Assembly: GCA_002347285.1 (NCBI GenBank)
Contig: DDXW01000075.1
Location: 17,842-81,841 of the forward strand
Reading direction: 5' to 3'
DNA: 64,000 nucleotides
Origin: Rhodocyclaceae bacterium UBA2250
GTDB lineage: Bacteria > Pseudomonadota > Gammaproteobacteria > Burkholderiales > Rhodocyclaceae
Part shown: positions 7,404 to 15,708 of the stretch, in pieces
How positions within the stretch are numbered: position 1 is the stretch's first letter
Layout: the number at the start of each line of letters is the position of its first letter
The notes under the pieces: model-generated
Seen by the model: only the letters and a program-made list of their open reading frames with translations
The model's database searches: none
What the model was told of the DNA's origin: nothing
Program-made: the position numbers and the translations under genes

Positions 7404-8231
7404 ATGCAACTCGCATCTCGCTTCGCCCCTCGTTCCCCGGTGCTGCGCGCCGACCATCCGTTGTCGGACGATCAGATTCGCACCGTGGCCCCATCCATCT
7501 TCGCGGACACCCCGCACGAAAGCCGCTCCGAACGGTACAGTTACATCCCCACGGCGGCTGTGCTGACCGAACTGCGCAGAGAAGGTTTCCAGCCGTTCAT
7601 GGTGTGCCAGACCCGCGTGCGACACGAGGATCGCCGCGACTACACCAAGCACATGCTGCGCCTTCGCCACGCCAGCCAGATCAACGGCGCCGAGGCGAAC
7701 GAGATCATCCTGCTCAACTCGCACGACGGCACCAGCAGCTACCAGATGCTCGCGGGCATGTTCAGATTCGTCTGCCACAACGGCCTGGTGTGCGGCGACA
7801 CCTTCGCCGACGTGCGCGTGCCCCACAAGGGCAACGTCACCGATCACGTGATCGAAGGCGCCTACGAGGTGCTGCACGGCTTCGAGCGCGTGCAGGACTC
7901 GCGCGACGCCATGCGCGTCATCACCCTCGACGACGGCGAGGCCGAAGTCTTCGCCAGGTCGGCGCTGACCTTGAAGTACGACGAGTCGGGCAAGGCCTTG
8001 CCCATCACGGAGACGCAGATCCTGCGGCCTCGTCGTTTCGACGACAACCGTGCCGATCTTTGGTCGGTCTTCAACCGGGTTCAGGAGAACCTGGTCAAGG
8101 GCGGCCTGACTGGCCGTGCCGCCAACGGGCGCCAGCAGCGCACGCGACCCGTTCAGGGCATCGACCAGAACGTCCGGCTCAACCGGGCGCTTTGGCTGCT
8201 CGCGGATGGCCTGCGTCAGCTCAAAGCCTGA
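7404..8231 (+). CDS. DUF932 family protein
   Basis: The 275-residue product is a DUF932 (phage/plasmid-like) protein. Members are common on conjugative elements and phages and have no settled function. The start at 7404 follows CAAGGAGATC. Visible family features are SDDQIRTVAPSIF near the N-terminus, the FQPFMVCQTRVRHEDRRDYTKHML region, the conserved NSHDGTSSYQMLAGMFRFVCHNGLV core (about residues 108-132), and a helical C-terminal half ending in RALWLLADGLRQL. It lies alone between two terminators. Confidence 0.85.
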   Translation: MQLASRFAPRSPVLRADHPLSDDQIRTVAPSIFADTPHESRSERYSYIPTAAVLTELRREGFQPFMVCQTRVRHEDRRDYTKHMLRLRHASQINGAEANEIILLNSHDGTSSYQMLAGMFRFVCHNGLVCGDTFADVRVPHKGNVTDHVIEGAYEVLHGFERVQDSRDAMRVITLDDGEAEVFARSALTLKYDESGKALPITETQILRPRRFDDNRADLWSVFNRVQENLVKGGLTGRAANGRQQRTRPVQGIDQNVRLNRALWLLADGLRQLKA

Positions 8232-8237
8232 CCCACA

Positions 8238-8275
8238 AGCGGATCGTGCCTCGCGGCATGGTCCGCTTTTTCTTT
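8238..8275 (+). terminator. Rho-independent terminator after DUF932 gene
   Basis: Outer stem AGCGGA (8238-8243) with TCCGCT (8262-8267), inner TGCC/GGCA pairing, followed by TTTTTCTTT. Confidence 0.75.
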
Positions 8276-8415
8276 GGCGGCGCTGTGCTGCCAGCGCACC
8301 ACGTTCAGTTTGGTTCGGTGTAACCCTAATGCGGCAATTCGCTGCCGCCGCGAAAATTGCGGTTCGACTGCATACCTCCCTGGCTTTTCCTCCCTGAGCC
8401 AAGCAGTCATCTTTG

Positions 8416-8447
8416 CCGCCTCGGTGTTCCCGGGGCGGTTTTCTTTT
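8416..8447 (+). terminator. Terminator-like hairpin
   Basis: CCGCCTCGG (8416-8424) pairs imperfectly with CCGGGGCGG (8430-8438), followed by TTTTCTTTT. No intact gene precedes it. Confidence 0.5.
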
Positions 8448-8560
8448 ATGGCCGTCCTTCCAGGCCGCGGGCGATGCGCCAGCGCAAACAGGGTTGGACG
8501 CTGGGTCGGTTTTCCGCTCCCGCTGTAGGCGCACCTTGGCGCAGGCTATGTCCCATGTCC

Positions 8561-8637
8561 GTCGGCGTTGCCGACAACATGCCCAGGTAGTCCAGACCTT
8601 CAAGGCTACGGTGCGTTGCGACGCACGGTCTGATTCT
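8561..8637 (+). ncRNA. Three-hairpin leader RNA, copy 4 (radC-motif-like)
   Basis: P1 is 8561-8566/8570-8575 (GTCGGC with GCCGAC). P2 is 8587-8592/8604-8609 (GTAGTC with GGCTAC, one U-G pair). P3 is 8611-8616/8621-8626 (GTGCGT, TGCG, ACGCAC). All three stems differ in sequence from the other copies yet stay paired. The CATGCCCAGG linker and CTTCAAGGCT loop are intact. It ends about 95 nt before the 8732 gene. Confidence 0.8.
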
Positions 8638-8731
8638 TCACCACGACGCTCACCGCGTCTTCTTCCATCCCCCTGGGGCAGTGACTGCCCTCGCGGTTGG
8701 TGCTGTCTCCGCTCACTTCGAGGACATCACC

Positions 8732-9388
8732 ATGCCTGCACCTTCTTCCCCCAAGACGCTCTATCGCATCGACGAATGCCCCGACCTGATGGCCGATGGC
8801 GTCGTCGGTGACGAGAACGGCAACCTGGTCTTCATCTCCCTCTGGGCGCGCGACACCGCCGTCCAGGAATTCCTGGCCCGCCTCACCCTGGGCCGGGACG
8901 AACAGGGACTGGATCAGTTCCACGTCATCACCGAGCAGGGCGCCAGCATCCCGGTCTTCGTCGGCAACGTCGAGAACCTGGAGAAACGCAGCGCACGCGC
9001 CTACCGGCGCACGCTGTTCGGCTCGCTGACCAACATCTGGCTGTTCGATCGGCGCTGCGTCAAACCCGACAAGGCCAACGCCAGCGCACTGGCGCTCCTG
9101 CCTCGCGATTCCACGCACCGGCTCGACCGGCTGTGGACGCTGGTGCGGGACACGTGCCCGCTGCCGCTTCTCGATCCCTGGCGCGACAGCGTACTGGAAC
9201 TGCTGCAGGCGAAGTCGATGCTGACGCGCCTGCCGTTCGCCCTCGGGCCTCTGGAAGGCCATCGGCTCGCCATCGACGTGCCGACGCTGACCGAGGTGCT
9301 GGGCGGCCTGATCCGCAGCGGCGCGCTCGTCGGCGGCGCACCCGCCAGCCGCACCCCCTCGGCGCAACCGCTCGAAGCGGTGGCTTGA
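8732..9388 (+). CDS. Hypothetical ICE protein (218 aa)
   Basis: A 218-residue soluble protein with no family I can name. The ATG at 8732 lies after GAGGACATCACC. The N-terminal half is alpha/beta (YRIDECPDLMADGVVGDENGNLVFISLWARD; QFHVITEQGASIPVFVGNVENL). The second half is helical and Leu-rich (LDRLWTLVRDTCPLPLLDPWRDSVLELL). It is preceded by RNA copy 4 and followed 67 nt later by a methyltransferase-like gene. Proteins like this are usually annotated only as ICE hypotheticals. Confidence 0.7.
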   Translation: MPAPSSPKTLYRIDECPDLMADGVVGDENGNLVFISLWARDTAVQEFLARLTLGRDEQGLDQFHVITEQGASIPVFVGNVENLEKRSARAYRRTLFGSLTNIWLFDRRCVKPDKANASALALLPRDSTHRLDRLWTLVRDTCPLPLLDPWRDSVLELLQAKSMLTRLPFALGPLEGHRLAIDVPTLTEVLGGLIRSGALVGGAPASRTPSAQPLEAVA

Positions 9389-9455
9389 GGTTCCTTCACC
9401 GGACATGCACGCGCGCATGTCCGCATCCCTTCATCTTCAATGCCAGGAGATTCCC

Positions 9456-10571
9456 ATGGCCCTCATGTTCCCGCGGCTCGCCCGCAACTTCGTCAAGAAC
9501 GGGTACTTCCCCACGGATGAACCCACGCTCGAAAGAGCACTCACCGCACTGGCGCCCGCCGAGGCCTCGGCCGGGCCGCTGTGCATCCTCGATCCCTGCG
9601 CCGGCGAAGGCGTGGCGATCGCCGAAGCCGCGCACGCCCTCGGGCGCGAGCAGGTCCAGGCCTTCGCCGTCGAGTACGAGGCCGAGCGCGCACGCCATGC
9701 CCGGCAACTGGTCGATCGCTGCATCCACGGCGACCTGATGGACACACTGATCAGCCGGCAGAGCTTCGGCCTGCTGTGGCTCAACCCGCCGTATGGCGAC
9801 CTGTCCAAGGACACCAACGGCAACGTCGGCTACCAGGGCCAGGGCCGCGCTCGGCTGGAAAAGCTGTTCTATCAGAAGGCGCTGCCGCTGTTGCAGTACG
9901 GCGGCGTGCTGATCTACATCGTCCCGCACTACGTGCTCGACGCCGAGCTGGTCGGATGGCTGACCCGGCACTTCGCCGAGTTGCGCATCTACCGCGCGGT
10001 GGACACGCAGTTCAAGCAGGTCGTGATCTTCGGTCGCAAGGTTCGCCAGCGCGACCAGGCATCGGAGTCTGTCAAGGCCACGCGCGCGCTGCTGCTGCAG
10101 ATAGGTCTTGGCGACGCCGAAGCGGAAGAGCTGCCAGTCGAATGGCCGTTCCTGCCCTACACGGTGCCTGCCACGGCCGAGCCGGAGCACTTCTACCGCG
10201 TGACGATGGAGCCCGAGCAGTTCGCCGAGGAAGTCGGCCGACTGCAAGGGCTCTGGCCGACGCTCGACACGCACCTGGGCGCCGCGCAGCAGTCGCTGCG
10301 GTCCCCGGCGCGAGGTTTATCGCATTGGCATCTCGCCTTGGCACTCGCCGCAGGTGCGATCTCCGGAGTGGTGAAGTCCAAGACGGGCCGCGTGCTCGTC
10401 GTCAAAGGCGACACCCACAAGGAGAAGACCTTGCACACGGAGTACACCGAGCGCGACGACGGTTCCGTGGCCGAGACGCGCATCCTGACCGACAAGTTCG
10501 TGCCGGTCATCCGTGCCTGGGACATGACACCAGGCTCGCCGACCTGCGGCGAGGTGTTGACCATCCGCTGA
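9456..10571 (+). CDS. SAM methyltransferase-like protein (DUF6094-type)
   Basis: A 371-residue protein with the hallmarks of an N6-adenine-type DNA methyltransferase fold. Motif I is DPCAGEG (residues 46-52), an acidic residue after strand 2 (AVEYEAERA, about 71-79) would bind SAM, and motif IV is NPPY (110-113) with an unusual GDLSKDTNGNVGYQGQG insert. Downstream strands (GVLIYIVPHYVL; LRIYRAVDTQFKQVVIFGRK) complete the fold. It resembles DUF6094 proteins of ICEs. No specificity domain is visible, so substrate and activity are unproven. The ATG at 9456 follows CAGGAGATTCCC. It sits upstream of a SNF2 helicase, and the two may act together on DNA. Confidence 0.75.
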   Translation: MALMFPRLARNFVKNGYFPTDEPTLERALTALAPAEASAGPLCILDPCAGEGVAIAEAAHALGREQVQAFAVEYEAERARHARQLVDRCIHGDLMDTLISRQSFGLLWLNPPYGDLSKDTNGNVGYQGQGRARLEKLFYQKALPLLQYGGVLIYIVPHYVLDAELVGWLTRHFAELRIYRAVDTQFKQVVIFGRKVRQRDQASESVKATRALLLQIGLGDAEAEELPVEWPFLPYTVPATAEPEHFYRVTMEPEQFAEEVGRLQGLWPTLDTHLGAAQQSLRSPARGLSHWHLALALAAGAISGVVKSKTGRVLVVKGDTHKEKTLHTEYTERDDGSVAETRILTDKFVPVIRAWDMTPGSPTCGEVLTIR

Positions 10572-10644
10572 TCGCTGTTCCCTGACGGTCGCCGTCGATC
10601 TGTTCTTCCACTGCGGCTTCGCGCCGTTCTTCTCTTCCCACCCC

Positions 10645-10683
10645 GGGGCATGCCATCGCCCCGCAGGGGGAGGTGCATGCCCC
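10645..10683 (+). promoter_or_regulatory. GC-rich 5' leader hairpin before helicase gene
   Basis: A perfect 9-bp stem (GGGGCATGC at 10645-10653 with GCATGCCCC at 10675-10683) lies about 20 nt before the start codon. The loop contains a CCCCGCAGGGGG sub-hairpin. Confidence 0.45.
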
Positions 10684-10703
10684 ATCTTCTTTGGAGCATC
10701 ACC

Positions 10704-12986
10704 ATGTCCCTCGATACCGAAGTCGTTCCCGCCGCTGATGGCACGCCCGTCCAGAGCGACGTGCTCGAAGCGACTGCTTCTCCCCTGGCGATGAGCCTTC
10801 AGGATTTCGTTGCCGAATTCGGCGACGAGCTGCTGGACTCGCTCAACCGCGCCAACCCTCCCGTCTACACCGGCCAGGCCCGGCCGCATCGCCAGCTCGT
10901 GCTGGCCAGTCTCAAGCGCAAGCTGTTCGGCGCGCAGGCCGAGGTGGTGCATGCCGTTACCGAGCTGCTGGCCGACCGCGGCGAACGCGCCGCGATCGTC
11001 AATGGCGAGATGGGCTGCGGCAAGACCACGGTCGGCATCGCCACGGCGGCCGTGCTGCACGCCGAAGGCTATCGCCGCACGCTGATCCTCTCGCCGCCTC
11101 ACCTGGTCTACAAATGGCGCCGGGAAATCCAGGAGACGGTGGCCGGCGCCAAGGTCTGGGTGCTCAATGGCCCGGACACGCTGGTCAAGCTCATCAAACT
11201 GCGCGAGCAATTGGGCGTGCCGGTACGCGGCCAGGAGTTCTACGTTCTCGGTCGCGTGCGGATGCGCATGGGTTTCCACTGGAAGCCCGTCTTCAACGTG
11301 CGGCGCACGCGGCACGGCGAAGTGGGCGCATGCCCGGACTGCGGCCAGGTCATCACCAATCTCGACGGCGAGCCGATCAACCCGGTCGAACTCGAAGCCG
11401 AGGACTACCGCCGCCGGTGCAGCCATTGCGCCGCACCGCTGTGGACGCTGATGCGACCGCGGAGCCTGTCCGCCAGCGACCAGTCCACGGCCGTCTTCAA
11501 AGCCTTGCAGCGCATCCCGACCATCGGAGAGGTCACGGCGCATAAGCTGATGAAGAAGTTCGGCGACGGCTTCCTGGCCTCAATGCTGGGCGACAACATC
11601 CACGAGTTCATCAACCTCATGGATGCCAACGGTGAGCTGGTGTTCTCGGATCGTCAGGCGCACCGCATGGAGCGGGCGATGGCGAACATGGAGTTCGGCT
11701 TCGGCGAGGGCGGGTATCAGCCCAGCGAATTCATCAAAAGGTACTTGCCGCAAGGCACGTTCGACCTGCTCATCGCCGACGAGGCGCATGAGTACAAGAA
11801 CGGCGGTAGCGCCCAAGGCCAGGCCATGGGCGTGCTCGCAGCGAAGGCGCGCAAGGCCTTGCTGCTCACTGGCACGCTGATGGGCGGCTACGGCGACGAC
11901 CTGTTCCACCTGCTGTTCCGAGCCCTGCCTGGGCGAATGATCGAAGACGGCTACCGCCCGACCAAGAGCGGCAGCATGACCTCGGCCGCGATGGCGTTCA
12001 TGAGGGATCACGGCATCCTCAAGGACATCTATTCCGAGAGCACGGGCACGGCGCACAAGACGGCCAAGGGCAGCAAGGTCTCGGTGCGCACGGTCAAGGC
12101 GCCGGGCTTCGGCCCGAAGGGCGTGCTGCGTTGCGTCCTGCCGTTCACGGTATTCCTCAAGTTGAAGGACATCGGCGGCAACGTGCTGCCGTCCTACGAC
12201 GAGGAGTTCCGCGAGGTGGCGATGGACACGGCGCAAGCCGCGGCTTATCGCGATCTGTCGTTTCGTCTGACCTCGGCGCTGAAACAGGCGCTGGCCAAGC
12301 GCGACACGACGCTGCTCGGTGTGGTCCTCAACGTGCTGCTGGCCTGGCCGGATTGCTGCTTCCGGTCGGAGACGGTGGTGCACCCGCGCACACGCCAGAC
12401 CTTGGCCTTCGTTCCGGCTCAGTTCAACGAGCTGGAGGTGATGCCCAAGGAGCGCGAGCTGATCGAGATCTGCAAGCAGGAGAAGGCTGCGGGTCGCAAG
12501 ACGCTGGTCTATTCGGTCTACACCGGCACGCGCGACACCACGTCGCGCTTGAAGGTGCTGCTGGAGCAGGAAGGCTTCAAGGTGGCGGTGCTGCGCGCAA
12601 GCGTGGATGCCTCCCGCCGCGAGGACTGGATCGCCGAGCAGTTGGACCGCGGCATCGACGTGCTGATCACGAACCCCGAGCTGGTGAAAACCGGCCTGGA
12701 CCTGTTGGAGTTTCCGACGATCGTGTTCATGCAGTCGGGCTACAACGTCTACAGCCTGCAGCAGGCGGCCCGGCGCTCATGGCGCATCGGCCAGAAGCTG
12801 CCGGTTCGCGTGATCTACCTCGGCTACGCGGCTTCCTCGCAGATGACCTGCCTGGGGCTGATGGCGCGAAAGATCATGGTCTCGCAGAGCACGTCGGGAG
12901 ACGTGCCCGAGTCGGGATTGGACGTGCTGAACCAGGACGGTGATTCCGTCGAGGTGGCACTGGCCCGGCAACTCGTCGCGGCCTGA
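10704..12986 (+). CDS. SNF2-type DEAD/DEAH helicase
   Basis: A 760-residue superfamily 2 ATPase of the SNF2 type. Walker A is GEMGCGKT (residues 101-108). The DEAH box is at about 359-362 (LLIADEAHEYKN) and motif III is LLLTGTLMGG. The C-terminal domain has TLVYSVYTGTRDT, VLITNPELVKTGLDL and the motif VI-like QAARRSWRIGQK. A four-Cys zinc-ribbon-like insert (CPDC near 209-212 and CSHC near 238-241) lies between motif Ia and the DEAH box. The ATG at 10704 follows TTTGGAG. It follows the methyltransferase-like gene and precedes the conjugation cluster. The ATPase assignment is firm; its task in the ICE (DNA remodelling, replication or anti-restriction) is not known. Confidence 0.85.
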   Translation: MSLDTEVVPAADGTPVQSDVLEATASPLAMSLQDFVAEFGDELLDSLNRANPPVYTGQARPHRQLVLASLKRKLFGAQAEVVHAVTELLADRGERAAIVNGEMGCGKTTVGIATAAVLHAEGYRRTLILSPPHLVYKWRREIQETVAGAKVWVLNGPDTLVKLIKLREQLGVPVRGQEFYVLGRVRMRMGFHWKPVFNVRRTRHGEVGACPDCGQVITNLDGEPINPVELEAEDYRRRCSHCAAPLWTLMRPRSLSASDQSTAVFKALQRIPTIGEVTAHKLMKKFGDGFLASMLGDNIHEFINLMDANGELVFSDRQAHRMERAMANMEFGFGEGGYQPSEFIKRYLPQGTFDLLIADEAHEYKNGGSAQGQAMGVLAAKARKALLLTGTLMGGYGDDLFHLLFRALPGRMIEDGYRPTKSGSMTSAAMAFMRDHGILKDIYSESTGTAHKTAKGSKVSVRTVKAPGFGPKGVLRCVLPFTVFLKLKDIGGNVLPSYDEEFREVAMDTAQAAAYRDLSFRLTSALKQALAKRDTTLLGVVLNVLLAWPDCCFRSETVVHPRTRQTLAFVPAQFNELEVMPKERELIEICKQEKAAGRKTLVYSVYTGTRDTTSRLKVLLEQEGFKVAVLRASVDASRREDWIAEQLDRGIDVLITNPELVKTGLDLLEFPTIVFMQSGYNVYSLQQAARRSWRIGQKLPVRVIYLGYAASSQMTCLGLMARKIMVSQSTSGDVPESGLDVLNQDGDSVEVALARQLVAA

Positions 12987-12999
12987 TCCACCCACCCAC

Positions 13000-13034
13000 G
13001 CCGGCTGCCCTTCGGGGCGCCGGCTTCTTTTTTC
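13000..13034 (+). terminator. Rho-independent terminator after helicase
   Basis: A GCCGGC/GCCGGC stem (13000-13005 and 13019-13024) encloses a GCCC-TTCG-GGGC sub-stem and is followed by TTCTTTTTT. It separates the helicase from the conjugation operon. Confidence 0.8.
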
Positions 13035-13145
13035 CGTGCATCGATGGCGCGCGATGAAGTCGGGCGCCTGCCAGTTCCCTTTGTTTGCTGCCCGAACGCT
13101 TCGCGGCGGCGATGGTGAGGGCTCCGTGTTCCAGGGAATTGCCCC

Positions 13146-13757
13146 ATGCAACCACTCACCTGCGTCGCTCACCGCTTGGCTGTGCCTGCCTTGCTGGCCG
13201 GCTGCGTGCTCATCACCGGCTGCGCCGCCACGGGCACGACGAGCCCTCCCACTGTCCATGACTCGCTCCCCGAGCCTGCGGTGTTGGTCAGAACCATCGC
13301 CCCGGAGCCCGAGCCGGGCCTGATCCCGGTGGCCCGCTACGGGCGCTACACGCTGGTCGAGATGGTGCCGGAACCGGCACAGCGCGACCTGCTGCGACAG
13401 GTGATCGAGATTTCGATTCCGCCGATCTTGGACGCGAGCGTCGGCGATGTCCTTCGGCACGTGCTGCTGCGCACCGGCTACCGGCTCTGCGACGCGACGG
13501 AGGCGACCGCGCTGTACGCGTTGCCGCTGCCGGCGGCGCACCTGCGGCTCGGGCCGCTGCCGCTGCGCGATGCCTTGCTGGCACTCGCCGGCCCGGCCTG
13601 GGAGTTGTCCGTCGATGACGCTTCGCGCGCGGTGTGCTTCACGCGCGTGACGACTGCGCGTGCGCCGAGCGCAAGCCCGATTCCCGCGGCTCCGGCACCG
13701 AGCGCGCCGGCCGCCGAACCCGCCGATTCCCACGTGCCCCAGGAGGCCCAGCCATGA
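13146..13757 (+). CDS. PilL-like ICE lipoprotein (TIGR03748)
   Basis: The 203-residue product matches TIGR03748, the N-terminal PilL-type protein that opens the transfer cluster in ICEclc-like elements. A lipoprotein signal is visible (LLAGCVLITGCAATG; Cys at about residue 26). The family core follows: RYGRYTLVEMVPEPAQRDLLRQVIEISIP and the segment ASVGDVLRHVLLRTGYRLCD, which resembles the secretin/STN-type domain of pilus proteins. It acts in the envelope, probably linking to the mating pilus. Its stop overlaps the next start (ATGA, 13754-13757), marking the start of a long polycistronic operon. Confidence 0.85.
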   Translation: MQPLTCVAHRLAVPALLAGCVLITGCAATGTTSPPTVHDSLPEPAVLVRTIAPEPEPGLIPVARYGRYTLVEMVPEPAQRDLLRQVIEISIPPILDASVGDVLRHVLLRTGYRLCDATEATALYALPLPAAHLRLGPLPLRDALLALAGPAWELSVDDASRAVCFTRVTTARAPSASPIPAAPAPSAPAAEPADSHVPQEAQP

Positions 13758-14398
13758 CCATCCCGCAGCTTCCCGACGAGAACGCCGGCCGCGCGCGCTG
13801 GTTGAAGATCACAGCGGCCGCATGGCTGCTGCTCGTGAGCATCCTGGCCGTGGTCAACAGCGTGGGCCTGTCGCGCCTGAGCGAGCAAAGCCAGGCCAGC
13901 GCCCAGGATGCCCACGTGCAGGCGCTCAACACGCGCGTCGCCGAACTCGAACAGCAGGCGGCGGCCTCGAAGAACCAGCCCAAGCCCGTCACCCAACCCG
14001 ACTTCGAGGCCGCCCGCAAGTTGCTGGACGAACGCCTGGCACAGGTGGAGCACACCCAGGGCGCAGACGCCCATGCCGGCGACTTGCAGGCGCTGCAGGC
14101 GCGCATGGGCGACCTCGAAGCTCGCATGAAGCGAACCGCCGCGCCTGCCGCGGCACCCCGGCGCACCGCCGAGCCGGCCAAGCCCAAGGTGCCCGAACCG
14201 CCGTTCAACGTCGTGGGCGTGGAGCTGCGCGGCGGCGAGCGCTTCCTGTCGGTGGCGGCACCCAAGGCGTCGTCGGTGCTGGACGTGTGGCTGCTGCGCG
14301 AAGGCGATGCCGTGGGCGCGTGGCATCTGCTGGCGATCGAGGCGCGCGCCGCCGTGTTCCGCGTGGATGGACAGACCCAGCGCCTCGCGCTGCCGTAG
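13754..14398 (+). CDS. ICE membrane protein with coiled coil
   Basis: A 214-residue inner-membrane protein. A short cytoplasmic N-terminus is followed by one membrane span (about residues 18-37, WLKITAAAWLLLVSILAVVNSV). Then comes a helical, coiled-coil region (VQALNTRVAELEQQAAA and LQARMGDLEARMKR). The C-terminal domain after a Pro/Ala linker (about 147-214) is strand-rich and predicted periplasmic (PPFNVVGVELRGGERFLSVA). It lies between pilL and the TIGR03759 gene, as in other ICEs of the family, where it is annotated as hypothetical. The start at 13754 overlaps the pilL stop. Confidence 0.75.
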   Translation: MTIPQLPDENAGRARWLKITAAAWLLLVSILAVVNSVGLSRLSEQSQASAQDAHVQALNTRVAELEQQAAASKNQPKPVTQPDFEAARKLLDERLAQVEHTQGADAHAGDLQALQARMGDLEARMKRTAAPAAAPRRTAEPAKPKVPEPPFNVVGVELRGGERFLSVAAPKASSVLDVWLLREGDAVGAWHLLAIEARAAVFRVDGQTQRLALP

Positions 14399-14407
14399 GA
14401 GCCGGCC

Positions 14408-15139
14408 ATGAAGCACGCCGCGATCTGCTTCGCCGCCATCCTCGCCGCTGTCGCAGGAACGGCAGGCACGGCCTCGGCACAGTCGGCGCCGGTCGCGTCC
14501 TCGCGCACGGTGCCCGCCCAGATTCAGAACAGCAGCGACGCCGCGCTGGACGAACGGCTGGCGCGCGATTGGGGCCTGCGCTCCGATGAGTGGGCGCGCT
14601 ACCGCCAACTGATGCAGGGGCCGCTGGGCATCTATTCCCCGAACCTCGATCCGCTCACGGCGCTGGGCATCGAGGCGCGCAGCGACGAGGAACGCAACCG
14701 CTATGCGGAGCTGCAGGTGCAGGCGGAATCGAAGCGCGTGGGCAAGACGCTGGCCTACCAGCGGGCCTACGACGCGGCGTGGAAGCGGCTCTATCCGGGA
14801 CAGCAGCGCGTGAACATGCCGGGTGCGAAGGCGCCGGGCGCCGGCAACCGGGGCTCGGGCCGGCTGGCGGTTTTCGTGAAGGCCGAGTGCCCGTCGTGCG
14901 AGCAGCGCGTGCGCCAGCTGCAGGTGGCCGGCACCGCCTTCGACCTCTACATGGTCGGCAGCCGCCAGGAGGACGCCCGCATCCGCCAGTGGGCGACGCA
15001 GGCCGGCATCGACGCCGGCCGCGTGCGCTCCCGCACCATCACGCTCAACCATGACGCCGGGCGCTGGCTGTCGCTCGGCCTGCCCGGCGATCTGCCCGCC
15101 GTGGTGCGCGAGGTCAACGGCCAATGGCAGCGGCAGTAA
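14408..15139 (+). CDS. TIGR03759 family ICE protein
   Basis: A 243-residue exported protein of the TIGR03759 (PFL_4693) family. A signal peptide is visible (residues 1-24, ending ASAQS). The family signature DWGLRSDEWARYRQLMQGPLGIYSPNLDPLTALGIEA spans about residues 57-93. A C-terminal thioredoxin-like section (about 150-243) contains AVFVKAECPSCEQRVRQLQ with a CPSC motif. It may help disulfide formation or assembly of the transfer channel in the periplasm; this is inferred from the CXXC motif. It overlaps the following transglycosylase gene by 16 nt. Confidence 0.85.
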   Translation: MKHAAICFAAILAAVAGTAGTASAQSAPVASSRTVPAQIQNSSDAALDERLARDWGLRSDEWARYRQLMQGPLGIYSPNLDPLTALGIEARSDEERNRYAELQVQAESKRVGKTLAYQRAYDAAWKRLYPGQQRVNMPGAKAPGAGNRGSGRLAVFVKAECPSCEQRVRQLQVAGTAFDLYMVGSRQEDARIRQWATQAGIDAGRVRSRTITLNHDAGRWLSLGLPGDLPAVVREVNGQWQRQ

Positions 15140-15708
15140 CCCGCCGTGCAGGCTGCGCGGCCTTGGTCCTCGGCCTCAGCGCCCATGCCGCCATCGTCTT
15201 CGGCCAGGAGGTGCCACCACCCGCCTACCAGCTCGCCGCCCAGCAGGCGGGCGTGCCGTCGCCGGTGCTGTATGCGGTGGCGCTGCAGGAGAGCGGCGCC
15301 CGGCTGCGCGGCCGGCTGATCCCGTGGCCGTGGACGCTCAACGTCGCCGGCCGCGCCGAACGCTATGCCACGCGGGCCGAGGCCTGCGCCGGCATCCGCC
15401 GGGCGCTCGCCCGCACGCCGGTCAACCGCATCGACGCCGGCCTCGGCCAGGTCAACCTCGGCTACCACGCGCACCGCTACGCGCATCCCTGCGAGCTGCT
15501 CGACCCATACCGCAACCTCGCCATCGCCGCGGAAATCCTGCAGGAGCAGCACACGCCGGGCGAGGACTGGCTGGTCGCCATCGGCCGCTACCACCGCCCC
15601 GCGGGCGGGGCGCCCGCCGCCCGTTACCGCCGCAGCGTCCACCAGCACCTGACCCGCGTGCTCGGGCCGGGAGCCTCACTTCCCTCTGCCCGGAGTCCCA
15701 TGCCATGA
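15124..15708 (+). CDS. Lytic transglycosylase (SLT-type)
   Basis: A 194-residue periplasmic lytic transglycosylase that would open peptidoglycan for the mating apparatus. A signal peptide covers about residues 1-27 (ending VFGQE). The SLT core shows the catalytic Glu in VLYAVALQESGA (about residues 47-58), GLGQVNLGYH (about 105-114) and the terminal GRYHRPAGG. The order of motifs fits VirB1-like enzymes. It starts inside the TIGR03759 gene and its stop overlaps the next start (ATGCCATGA at 15700-15708). Confidence 0.85.
   Translation: MAAAVTRRAGCAALVLGLSAHAAIVFGQEVPPPAYQLAAQQAGVPSPVLYAVALQESGARLRGRLIPWPWTLNVAGRAERYATRAEACAGIRRALARTPVNRIDAGLGQVNLGYHAHRYAHPCELLDPYRNLAIAAEILQEQHTPGEDWLVAIGRYHRPAGGAPAARYRRSVHQHLTRVLGPGASLPSARSPMP

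Larger units (their letters stand above)
8232..8731. other. 500-nt non-coding stretch
   Basis: This gap holds two terminator-like hairpins (8238-8275 and 8416-8447), RNA copy 4 (8561-8637) and a GC-rich leader. I see no credible gene. The second hairpin has no gene directly in front of it, which suggests that a gene has been lost between 8280 and 8410. Confidence 0.5.
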
